Source of the DNA: Struthidea cinerea
Lineage: Eukaryota; Chordata; Aves; Passeriformes; Corcoracidae
Direction of reading: 5' to 3'
Length of the DNA stretch: 64,000 nucleotides
NCBI GenBank assembly: GCA_013397865.1
Contig: VZTI01003798.1
Location: forward strand, 372,001-436,000
In this document: in pieces, positions 39,477 to 49,527 of the stretch
Layout of the letters: every line of letters starts with the position of its first letter
How positions within the stretch are numbered: the stretch's first letter is position 1
The notes under the pieces: model-generated
What the model saw: only the letters and a program-made list of their open reading frames with translations
The model's database searches: none
What the model was told of the DNA's origin: nothing
Program-made: the position numbers and the translations under genes

Positions 39477-40369
39477 CCATCTCTTTTTCTGGAAGTAGAT
39501 TCTTTTCCTATTTATTTTTTTTTCCTTTTATCATGAAAAGCACTGTTACAGCATAGGTACTTCATCATACTAATTTAGTGTTAACACTTTAGCATGGTCT
39601 AGAGCCTATGCTTTCACAGAGGCAGTATATGCTTAGAACTAACCTCCAGAGCAGTTGATCTCTCAGCAGGACAAACCAGAAGTTGAAGAGGTTGTTACAC
39701 TTAATTAGCTATAGAAAATGAGCTAATTTTCATTGAGAAAGAAAAGAAAAAAAGACTAAAACCTGACAGTTGTCCAAATGCATGAAATCCTGCTCCAAAA
39801 AGATCTACATGGTGCAGGTTATTACAAATAGTTTTCGTTGGCGCAATGTTCCTGAGGTTTGAAGGTTTAGGAGCAGGAGGACGTTGCTCACACCTCAGCT
39901 ACTCATGAATTCCCTGGAGAAGGAGAACTCTTTCAGATTCACCAGTGAAGAAAAGGAGTTGAATGGCTTATAACCCTGTTTTCTTAGAATACCAGGGAGG
40001 CTTGAATGCTGTACCTTGTGCTGGATGATGAGCCAAAGTCCTGTATTCAGCGTCACTGAAGTCACTACTGCAACCTTGGCAATAAACAGAGAGCAGCTTC
40101 AAGAATTGATACCTTTCATACTAAGGATTCGTTAGGAGGTGCGTTGGAAGAAGAATCTTCATGTGGTGAATTAGCTCACAATGATTTGCTTTGAATTAGT
40201 TTTTATAGAATCACAAATAATTGATAGAAAATGCAATAGGCATGGGTCACTTCAAGACTCTGCAGATAACATTACCTTTTTAGTAACATTTTCATCAGTT
40301 TCATTCCTGATGAAGTGTTTCTTTGAAAACTTTAATACCTTTTTTCCTCAAGTAGGGCCTATGTCTAGG
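39477..40369. other. Unique sequence between two LTRs
   Basis: I see no gene, and no gag, pol or env remnant. This argues against the two flanking LTRs belonging to one provirus. Their terminal sequences also differ. Confidence 0.55.
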
Positions 40370-40706
40370 TGTGCTGGTTTTGGCTGGGGTAGAGCTAACT
40401 TTCTTCACAGTGCCTAGTATGGGGTTACGTTTTGTATTTGTGCTGAAAACAGTGTTGTGATTGCTGTGCAGCGCTTGCACAGAGCCAAGGCCTTTCTGCT
40501 TTTCATACTGCCATAGTGCCACCCATGGATGTGTACGGGAAATTTGAGAAGAGCCAGCTGGGACAGCTGATCTCAGCTGGCCGAAAGGATATTTCACACC
40601 ATATGGTGTCAAGCTCAATATAGAAAAAGAGGGGAAGAAGGGGGGAACATTTGAAGTGATAGCATTTGTCTTCCCAACTCACTGTTACATGTTTTTGGTT
40701 TTTTTC

Positions 40707-41868
40707 CATAGAATATGCTTAGTTGGAAGGGACTCATCAGGAACCAAGTCCAACTCCTGGCCCTGTGCAGGACACCCCAAGATTTACCACCATGTGCCTA
40801 AGGTTTGCCCAAGCACTTCTTGAATTCTGTCAGGCTTTGTGCTGTGACCACTTCCCTTGGGAGCCTCTTCCAGTGCCCAACCACCTTCTGGGTGAAAAAC
40901 CTTTTCCTGTTATCTAACCTAATTCTCCCCTGACTCAGCTTCATGCTGTTTCCTCAAGTCCTGTCACTGGTCACAAGAGAAAAGAGATCAGTACCTTCCC
41001 CTCCACTTCCCCTTGTGAGGATATTTAAGACCACAATGACATCTCCCCTTAGCCTCCTGCAGGCTAAAATGACCACATGACCTCAAATGTCACACAGCTT
41101 CCCCTCCAGACCCTTCACCATCCTCATGACCCTCCTTTGGATGCTCTCTAATAGCTTAATGTCTTTTTTATACTGTGACACCCTAAACTGCACACAATTT
41201 TCAAGATGAGGCTGCCCCAGTGCAGAGCAGAGCAGGACAATCCCCTCCCTTGCCCAGCTGGTGATGCTGTGCCTGATGAACCCCAGGACATGGTTGGCCC
41301 TCCTGGCTGCCAGGGCACTGCTGACTCATATTCAACCAGTCCTTCCCTCGTCTATACACACAAACAGGATTGCCCCATCCCAGGACCAGAATCCGGCACT
41401 TGACCTTGTTAAATTTAATCTGGTTGGTTTGTCCAGGTCTCTCTGCAGGACCTCTGCCCTTGAGGGAGCCAACAGTGCTTCCCAAATTAGTGTCATCAGC
41501 AAACTTACTTAGTATTCCTTTGAGTCCTACATCCAAGTTGTTAATGAAGATGTCGAAGAGCGCTGGGCTGAGGATGGGGCCCTGTGGAACCCCACGAGTG
41601 ACCAGACACCAGCCTGATGTCACCCCACTCACTGTAACTCTCTGGGCCCAACCCGTGAGCCAGATGCTCACCTATCGCGTAACGAGGTTATTCAGCTCTG
41701 GGATGGAGGTTCTGTCCACAAGGACACCGTGAGACACAGCATCAACACGTTGCTGAAGTCCAAAAAGATTCTATCTACTGGCTTTCCTAGATCAACTAGG
41801 TGGGTTACCCTGTCATAGAAGGAAATCAGGTTGGACAAGGAGGACTTTCTCCTGCTGTGCTGTGCTGG
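40707..41868 (-). mobile_element. 5'-truncated CR1 nested in LTR
   Basis: A minus-strand CR1 of about 1.16 kb with its 3' end on the left (CATAGAATATGCTTAGTTGG, diverged octamers) and its truncated 5' end on the right, inside the reverse-transcriptase region. It holds the C-terminal part of ORF2 and the 3' UTR. A deletion relative to typical copies seems present near 41320-41380. A T-rich strip (40692-40706) lies between the CR1 3' end and the LTR arm. Because it interrupts the LTR, it inserted later than the retrovirus. Confidence 0.88.
41201..41868 (-). pseudogene. CR1 ORF2 reverse-transcriptase remnant
   Basis: The minus-strand frames encode CR1-type reverse-transcriptase pieces. An N-terminal fragment with NLISFYDRVTHLVDLGKP and IFLDFSN lies at about 41720-41850. 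After a frameshift, a longer piece has GVPQGPILSPALFD, then SKFADDT with the catalytic Asp pair at about 41490-41506. Downstream is the KFNKVKCRILVLGWGNP segment, after which the thumb region is shortened. In intact CR1 this enzyme copies the element RNA at a nicked target site. The frame change, missing N-terminal half and internal deletion make this copy dead. Confidence 0.85.
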
Positions 41869-42105
41869 CTGTGATGGAACCCTGCTTTCCTGGAGATGGC
41901 TGAACACCTGCCTGCCCATGGGAAGCAGTGAGTGAGCTCCTAGCCTTGCTTTGTTTTGTGTGCATGGCTTTTGCTTTACCTACTAAATTGTCTTTAACTC
42001 AACCCAGAGTTTTCTCACTTTTCTGATTCTCTCTGATACCACTAGTGATGGAGTGAGCAAGCTGGCTGCATGGTGCTTAGTCACTGTCTGGGGTTAAACC
42101 ACACA

Positions 42106-44684
42106 GCATTAGGTTATAGCTAGGTTATACCTACATGCCTGGATAAAGCTGTGATTACTACATGTGTCAGTAGAAAAAATGAAGTATTTAAACTAGCCCA
42201 GTGACAATAGTAGGAATGATGACTTTAGCTCACTGCAGCATCCAGAGCGTGTGTCTGAAGTTCATGTAATTTGTGTCCCAGCATGCTTTTGCACATATGA
42301 AAGCTGACGTTACTGTACCTTCACCATTACTGCTGTATATCCCTATGTTATACTGGGATTTCACTACGTGATGCACAGCACAAATGACACCCAAGCAGCG
42401 CAACCATGTTCTATGACATGCTCTGTCCCTGCTCCTGTATATTGGCATGTGTTTACAGGTGGGAGATGATTCAGAAACAAAGCCTTTAATAAGGCAGGCT
42501 AAATGCCCAGCTCTGTGATTCTAGGATGACCCTTCCACTTAGCTGTAAAATGTCTGAAAGGAGGTGGCTATGTTGATTGTACTAAGAAAAGACAGAGGGT
42601 TTTTTGGGTTGCAAAATGGGATATCTGCTACATAAATGTTGCTAATCAAGGACTGTTAAGTAGCGTGTTTACACAATTTAAGCACTAATACATAACTTAA
42701 GTAGGGATAATTTGTCTAAGAATCTTACCTATTTCTTTCACAGAGCATTAGCAATCATTGCAGCCTCACCAAACACAGGACTATTTACTCTGGCTTTCTC
42801 AAGCTGTGTAAAATCACTCCAAATCATGTCTTCTCTTTACCTGAAATGAGAATAATAGCTTAGGTTTATGAGACTAAGGTACAAGAAATTTACAGGCCTT
42901 ATTTCTCTTGTAGGATTACTTTTTAAAAAATTAGTATCTAGCCACTTATTCATGTTGATGGATATTATACTCGGAATTTCACACTCAGTCAAGAAACTGA
43001 AAACAGATATACTACACAATAAATGGGATGATACCAAACTAAAATACAGTCAGTTTAAGAAAATTACTCTTAAGTATTTTGAGGGGCTGTATTTTTGAAT
43101 ACCAGTGCCAATTTTTCTAGCATTATTATTTATTATTATGTGCTTTTGTGGCATTTTCTTAGTTTTAAATGTTCTCCTCACTCCTGAAGCTTTGTGAAAA
43201 ACTCTAGCAAACAAGGCAGAATATTGACTGACAGACCACATATGTAAGAGAGAAATTGATGGCATTAGATTGTTCAGTCGATTGCATAAGTGAACAAAGT
43301 GAAATAATAGACCAGTAATGTTATGAGTGGTGTGGAATGGAGGAGAAAAATATATTTCAGACAAAAATTATGATTGTTAAGTTGATGGCTCATGAGTGGC
43401 ATGTTTTTTTTCAGCTTTGAAAGAATATTATTTCAATACTTTACCAGGAAGAAAGGAGAATTGTAATTATTAAAAAGTCAAGCAGTAGGAGCTAATCTTC
43501 TGTTTCAAAGTGAACAGATATACTTATTGTTTTCTGGAATGCATGGAAAGGAAATTACAGTAGTGGATTATATATATTAATTTGATTTCTTTATTTTCAT
43601 ATCCATGGAATTTATTCCTTTCATTCTTTCCTTGTATTTTCTCGGTTTCTGCTTATGCTTTTTCTTCTTTTTTTTTTCTTCTAATGGTCCTTGGTCTATA
43701 CTCAGTTTTGTCATTTAAGCCACAGTATTCTTCTTTGAAGCATGTTACTCTGGGACATATTAGAACAGGGATATAGATCTGAGCTTCACTGTCAACTGTT
43801 AACCTACTGTCACCTAAAAAGAATGAATGTAATTTAACATGTTCCAGTTAAAGTGTATTCTAAAATTGGATCTTTTTTCACAACTGTTCTTTATCCCATT
43901 GTCTGTGAAAAAAAGGTAAATCTTCCTTTTAAGCTGCCCCTTATTTTGATCTCAGCATAGATCAAATTGAATACATGCAAGCAAGTTTATGAACTTTCTA
44001 CACTTTTGTTTTTTATGCTTCTCCCTTTATGTCATTCCAAAAGCCATTAAAAGAGTACATTTCCTGAGCAAGAGCAAAATGTACTATATTCCAACTAAAC
44101 TTCAGAACACTGGGTGATTACCAGGCCACAATGAAGGTTAAATGATCAATCATTATTGAAACATCCCATTGTTTAATTTCCTCATTTAGGGGGCTGTTCA
44201 GCAGTTAAAAACCCCAGTCCGCTTATGATTATGAACCCTCTAATTGTAGATCATAAGCATAATTAAAAAACAGACAATTAACATATCCTCTATATCTCTA
44301 CATCCTCCATATCTCTATATGCTCCTGGAAGAAGAAAATTCCTTCCTTTAAAAGGGTTCTTCCCATACCTTTGAACTGATACAAACTATTCCTTAGATTC
44401 TCATGATGAATCTCTGAGTTGGACTACGAATATCATAGGAAAAAAAAATTCTGTACAATTCAAGCCCTCTGATATAATTTAAGTAGAGAAACAATTTTGA
44501 ACCCCTACTTGAACCTTAAGATTATTCCATGTGTGTGGATGCTGAAAAGCTTTGGTAGAGAAATCTTTCAGCTTTCTGCAGCGTTCTGTGAGAACTTTGC
44601 AGTTCTCACAGAAGCTATGAAAAACACTGCTATGGGTTTTGTAAACTAACTCCTTATCTTGCACCTGGGTTTGTTATGCAAGAT
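42106..44684. other. Unique sequence, no gene seen
   Basis: AT-rich. CTGTGATTCTAGG near 42515 recalls a CR1 end but lacks the rest. Nothing else is recognisable. Confidence 0.5.
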
Positions 44685-44908
44685 TGTTATGGTTCTAGCT
44701 TTCTGATATTTTAGAATAAGTGTCTTAGAGCTTGACCAATCCCCTCAAGGGGTGGATGGCCGAGCACCCAATTGTCTTATGCCATTCAACACACTCTTTG
44801 CGAACCCTGTTATAAAAGATGAATTAATTAATTAATAAAAGTCAGAACTGCTTTCCCTTCTGAACTTAGTTGTGCCATTCCTTGCCGTCAGTGCCACTCA
44901 CAGCGACA
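44685..44908 (+). mobile_element. Retroviral LTR fragment
   Basis: It has an LTR layout: TGTTATGGTTCTAGC at the presumed start, a GGGGTGGATGGCCGAGCACC block, TATAAAAG at 44810-44817, AATAAAAG near 44835, GAACTGCTTTCCCTTCTG and an end at CACAGCGACA. The order of TATA box, polyadenylation signal and CA end supports a plus-strand LTR. I see no matching target duplication, and the start could be the TGTTATG at 44672 instead. It is short for a full LTR, so internal loss is possible. From memory it resembles ERVK-type avian LTRs. Confidence 0.65.
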
Positions 44909-45239
44909 CATGTGTTGCCAAAATACTTTTGTGGCTTGTATCTACCTGTTTGATGTGACATGGACTACAAAGTCAATCCAGAGTTATCAATCTCCATGTT
45001 TGAGCAAGTGTTAAACTTGGAGAGAGCTTTAAACTAGATTTGAAGGGGAACAAGGACATATCCAGGCTCAACAGAGATACAGTGTGGGAAAGGGAAAAAC
45101 ACAGCAACCACCAAGTAGCAAAAGGAGTCCTAAGAGGGCATACCTCCAGCAAGTAAAAGCATCCAAAAATGTAACCGTAAGGCAGTTTTGGGATGTCCTG
45201 TTGGACCCCCACTGGGTTATTGACACAATCAAACATGTC

Positions 45240-46450
45240 TGGAAAGTTCCTGTACACCAATGCATGCAGTAAGGAGAAAAAGGGAGAACTGGAGATCTGT
45301 GTGTAGTCATGGGGCTTTGATCTCATTGCGATTACGGAGGCGCAGTGGGATAGCTCACATGACTGGAATGGATCACGAAGAGCTGCATGCTGTTTAGGAG
45401 AGACAGACCAGGTGGTGGAGTTGCCAGACTCCCAGTGGTGGAGTTGCCTTCTACGTGAAGCAACACTTGTAATTTATTGAGCTCTGTCTTGGGGTGGATG
45501 ACAACTGTATAATCGTATAACATTTAGATTAGGATAAAAGAGCAGACTTGTAAGGGTGACACTGTTGTGGGTGTTTGCTACAGGCTGCCTGACCATGAAG
45601 AGGAAATGGATGAGGCCTTCTACAGACAACCTGAAGCAAACACAGGCACTGATTCGTGACACTTTAACCACCCTGACATCTGCTGGAAAGTTACACAGCA
45701 AAGCACAAACAGGCCAGGAAGTCCCTGGAAAGCACAGATGACAACTTCCTGTCACTAGTAGTGGAGGATCCCAGAAGGAATTATGTGCTGCTCAACCTTG
45801 TACTAACAAACTAGGAAAGCCTTATTGGAGATGTGAAGGTTGAGGGCAGCCTTGGCTGCAGTGACCATGAGATTGTGGAGTTCAGTATTGGGTGAGGAAG
45901 AAGCAGAACAGAAAACAACATCACAACCATTGTCTTCAGGAGAGCTATCTCTAGTCTCTTTAGGGATCTTGGAAGAATCACATGGAAACAGGTCCTGCAA
46001 GGAAGAGAGGTCCAAGAAACCTGGTTGATATCCAAGGATCACTTCCTCTAGGCTTGAGAATGATGCATCCCAATCAGCAAGAAATAAGACAAAGGGGGCA
46101 GCAGGAGACCTGCATGGATCAATAAAGAATTTCTGTCATTACTCAAGCATTAAGCAGGAAATACATAGGAGACAGAAGCAGGTTCAGGCCACTTGGAATG
46201 ACTATAGAGATGTTGTCAGAGTAAGTAGTAATGAGACAAGGAAGGCCAAGGCCCATCTGCAATTAAATCTGGCCAAGGATGTCAAGGAAAACAAGACAGG
46301 CTTCTTCAAATACATCAGTAACAAAAGGAATATTGAGGATAATGTGGGCCTGTTACTAAATAGATGGGGGACCCTGGTATCAGAGGATGCAGAGAAGACA
46401 GAGTTACTGAATGCCTTCTTTGCATTGGCCTTCACTGACCCAGGAGATCG
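45240..46450 (+). pseudogene. CR1 ORF2 endonuclease remnant
   Basis: Broken frames carry the apurinic-like endonuclease signature of CR1 ORF2. A YTNACSKEKKGELE-like start near 45250 leads to a tract reading as IAITEAQWDSSHDW once frame breaks are allowed (about 45320-45370). Later come a piece resembling the SDHEIVEF catalytic-loop motif (about 45860-45885) and a region resembling the linker to the reverse transcriptase (46070-46330). In functional elements this domain nicks the target DNA. Here several stops and frame changes make it non-functional. Confidence 0.75.
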
Positions 46451-46539
46451 GGGTAAAGGAATGTCAGAAAGAAAACTTTCCCTTGGTCAAGCAGGATTGG
46501 GTTAGAGAGTACACAGGCAAGCCTGACATCCACAAGTCC

Positions 46540-47671
46540 CAGGGGCCCTGACGAGATGCCTCCACAAGTGCTGAGAAACACCTGGCAGACACCACAGGTA
46601 GGCTGCTCATAGTCATCTTTGAAAGATTGTGGAGATCCAGAGACAGGTCTGAGAACTGGAAGAAAGCAAATGTCACCTCGATCTTCAAAAAGGGCAACAA
46701 GGAGGATCCAGGGAACTACTGTCCAGTCAGCCTCACCTCAATCCCTGGAAAGGTGATGAGTGCCTCATGCTGAAGGCCATCTCTATCCACATGGGTGGCA
46801 AGAAGGTGATCAGGAATAGTCAGCATGGATTCACTGAAGGTAAGTCATGCTTTACCAACCCGATGGCCTTCTACAGTGAAAAAACTGCNNNNNNNNNNNN
46901 NNNNNNNNNNNNNNNNNNNNNNNNNNNNNNNNNNNNNNNNNNNNNNNNNNNNNNNNNNNNNNNNNNNNNNNNNNNNNNNNNNNNNNNNNNNNNNNNNNNN
47001 NNNNNNNNNNNNNNNNNNNNNNNNNNNNNNNNNNNNNNNNNNNNNNNNNNNNNNNNNNNNNNNNNNNNNNNNNNNNNNNNNNNNNNNNNNNNNNNNNNNN
47101 NNNNNNNNNNNNNNNNNNNNNNNNNNNNNNNNNNNNNNNNNNNNNNNNNNNNNNNNNNNNNNNNNNNNNNNNNNNNNNNNNNNNNNNNNNNNNNNNNNNN
47201 NNNNNNNNNNNNNNNNNNNNNNNNNNNNNNNNNNNNNNNNNNNNNNNNNGACCTGCTGGAGAGCAGCTCTGTGGAGAAGGACCTGTGGGTCCTGGTGGAC
47301 AACAAGCTGTCCATGAGCCAGCAGTGTGTCCTTGTGGCCAAGAAGGCCAATGGGATTCTGTGGTGCATTAGGAAGAGCATTGCCAACAGGTTGAAGAAGG
47401 TGATCCTGCCCTCCTACTCAGCCCTAGTGAGGCACATCTGGAGTGCTGCATCCAGTTCTGGGGTCCTCAGGACAAGGGAGACATGGAGCTCCTGGAGCAG
47501 GTCCATCAGAAAGCAACAAGGATGACCAAGAGACAGGAACATCTCTCTTACGTGGAAAGGCTGAGGGAGCTGGGCCTGTTCAGCCTTGAGAAAAGACGAC
47601 TGAGATGGGACCTCATCAATGTCTGTCAGCATCTGAACGGAAGGTGGCAGGAGGATGAAGCCAGGCAATAG
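46540..47671 (+). pseudogene. CR1 ORF2 reverse-transcriptase remnant
   Basis: Upstream of the gap one frame holds the finger motif (GNKEDPGNYCPVSLTS, about 46690-46740), then SIHMGGKKVIRNSQHGFTEG and a FYSEKT end at the gap. Downstream of the gap are LLESSSVEKDLWVLVD and MSQQCVLVAKKANGILWCIR. After a frameshift near 47440, HLSYVERLRELGLFSLEKRR continues to a stop at 47671. These follow the CR1 domain order. The palm with the FADD catalytic pair falls in the N run. Frameshifts and stops mark it as a pseudogene. Confidence 0.85.
46889..47249. other. Assembly gap (361 N)
   Basis: An unbroken run of N inside the CR1 reverse-transcriptase region. CR1 elements normally have roughly 190 codons between the flanking motifs, so the true gap may be longer than drawn, or this copy may carry a deletion. 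Confidence 0.99.
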
Positions 47672-47934
47672 GACAAGAGACAATGGGTGAAAACTGTTGC
47701 ACAAGAGTTTAACTACCTGAGTTTAAGGAAGAACTTCTTTACTGTGTGAATGACCACACACTGGAACAGATTGCCCAGAGAGTCTGTGGAGTCTCCCTCA
47801 CTGGAGATATTCAAGAACCATCTGGATACAATCCTGTGCCATGTGCTCTGGGATGACCCTGCTTGAGCAGAGAGGTTGGACCACTGTTGACCCTTCCAGT
47901 CTGAGCCATCCTATAACCCTGTGATCATGGTTCA

Positions 47935-48849
47935 CCTCAGAGCTACTTCCTTGCCCTTTGATCTGTTTCAGCACTGATTTGACATGCTTCTTTTACACAC
48001 CAACAAATCCTCTTGGCACAAGTAAAAAATGCCTTTTTTTTTTTTTTCTGAGTTTGATTATAATCTCATTACATTAGCTGAATAGGGGGTTTGAGAATAT
48101 CTGATCTGCTATAAACCCATATTGGAATAGACTGGTTCATCTGAGGTTTGAGAAGAGAGCTACAATGTAGTTAAGCAACTGATTAACTGGAAAGGGGAAA
48201 CATCAGGCACCAACACTGGAATAGGTCAGGCAGGAGATTAGCAGTGGAGCACTTCAGTAATTGTTTTGAGACCAATCTGCTTAATGACATGAACAATGTT
48301 GTCAGCTTCTTACCAAAAAGTGTTTAGGTACTGTCAACACATGTCATTTCACTTAGAAAAAGTTAGAAGACCTTGACAATTCATGAGAATAAGGGAGACA
48401 GAAAAACAAAAAGGCGTATTAGAAAGAACTGAATCAGTTTCTGACCAAGCCAATATCTGATTTCGAGGAACTGGACCCCAGTCTCTCCTCCTACTGGAGG
48501 TCTGTTCTAAAAGCTCATTTACATCTGTCTTTGAATTTCTAGTCTGTTTTACATCAGTTTAAAACAATTGGTCTAATGTAAAAAAGTCTGATAATCAAAT
48601 AGACACGCCCCCCCCGCCATCATTTATTTCTCCCAGTTATTTAAAGGGAGTAATCCCCTTCTGTTTTTTTTTTCATGGACTGAGGGGATCTGTTTATTTT
48701 CAGGATTATCTTACAGTTTTCTGGGGTTGTTGAAAGTTCCCTGTGTCCTTTACTGACTGTAGACAGCCAAAATCTGTTGAAGTGAATGAGGTTTGCACTG
48801 TTACAGAATACTTTAATATCTCCCTTATTTCTGCTGAGATACCTCAGCT
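47935..48849. other. Unique sequence, no gene seen
   Basis: It contains a T15-type run near 48034-48048 and a C8 tract near 48608. No gene signature. Confidence 0.5.
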
Positions 48850-48960
48850 GTTGTACTCTAGAATAACATTTGCCTTTCTCACAGCTGTACTGCATTGAGG
48901 GCTCATAGCAACCATCTGATCAGCTAGCACATGTGGATCCTTTTTCTCCAGAGATCACTA
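48850..48960 (-). repeat. Possible old CR1-like fragment
   Basis: ACATTTGCCTTTCTCACAGC, CTGAGGGCTCATAG-like sequence, ATCAGCTAGCACATGTGGATCC and TTTTTCTCCAGAG follow the minus-strand order of a CR1 C-terminal ORF2 region (KANGILG-type block read backwards). Divergence is high, so this is tentative. Confidence 0.35.
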
Positions 48961-49354
48961 AAATGCTGAGACATAGCCTAAGTAGAACATTGGAGCAGTT
49001 CTATGGTTTTATGATATGTATGTGTAGCAAGGGACTGGAGAAAACTTTATTAAGACCATTTCTAGGAAAATATCAGCATTAATGAAAACACTATGGAAGA
49101 CAGAATTTCAAACCATATGCCCTAGGTTTTTAAGTGATTTTTCTCTGATAATTATTACTAGATGGAGATATTGTAAATTATTCCTAGCTGTTTGTTTGTT
49201 TGTTTAATAAAAAAAACCAAAGAACAGCTGAGCAACACTAACTTTCCTTCACCTATGCTTCAAAGCATGCCAAAATACCTTGTTTGGATGGCCAGAATAA
49301 TATGCAGATTGGGTGCAAGTGAAACTACCTCCAGCTGTATGGAGCGGAGCCAAA

Positions 49355-49527
49355 GGGAACAGGCTGCTCAGAGAAGTTGTGCATGCCCTATCCCTGGAAA
49401 TGTTTAAGGCCAGGTTGGATGGAGCTCTGAGCAACCTGGTCTAGTGGAAGATGTCCCTGTCCAATGCACAGGGGGCTGGAACTAGATGATCTCTAACATC
49501 CTTTCCAACCCAAAACATTCTATGACA
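49355..49527 (+). repeat. CR1 LINE 3'-end fragment
   Basis: It begins GGAACAGGCTGCTCAGAGAA, then CCTATCCCTGGAAATG, GGCCAGGTTGGATGGAGCTC, GGGGGCTGGAACTAGATGA, CCTTTCCAACCCAAAACATT and CTATGAC. This is a plus-strand CR1 tail, better preserved than the copy at 27.5 kb and of the same general type. It carries no coding sequence. Confidence 0.93.

Larger units (their letters stand above)
40370..42105 (+). mobile_element. Solo LTR split by a nested CR1
   Basis: The left arm (40370-40691) starts TGTGCTGGTTTTGGCTGG and runs to ACTGTTACATG. The right arm (about 41870-42105) resumes TGTGATGGAACCCTGC and ends GGGGTTAAACCACACA. Together they give an LTR of about 558 bp, matching from memory a very abundant avian LTR. 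The ends are imperfect inverted repeats (TGTG and CACA). The polyadenylation signal is degraded (CTACTAAATTG near 41980), as is the TATA region near 40618. No clear target duplication is left (CTAGG against GCATT). The gap between the arms is filled by a minus-strand CR1. Confidence 0.85.
45000..47934 (+). mobile_element. Long decayed CR1 LINE with assembly gap
   Basis: A plus-strand CR1 of about 2.9 kb. It runs from the region before ORF2 (AGAGCTTTAAACTAG near 45027) through endonuclease and reverse transcriptase to a 3' end (GACCCTTCCAGTCTGAGCC, then CCCTGTGATCAT). ORF1 is not visible, so the copy is 5'-truncated upstream of ORF2. Many stops and frameshifts break ORF2. The ending differs from the tails at 27.5 and 49.4 kb, so it is a different subfamily. 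A 361-base N run removes the reverse-transcriptase centre. The left boundary is approximate. Confidence 0.88.

Noticed and set aside
38899..42105. Two neighbouring LTRs as ends of one provirus
   Set aside because: Their terminal sequences and internal blocks differ and no gag, pol or env remnant lies between them, so they are separate insertions.
42500..42530. CTGTGATTCTAGG resembling a CR1 terminus
   Set aside because: The upstream sequence does not follow any CR1 3' end that I recognise, and a 13-mer alone is not enough.
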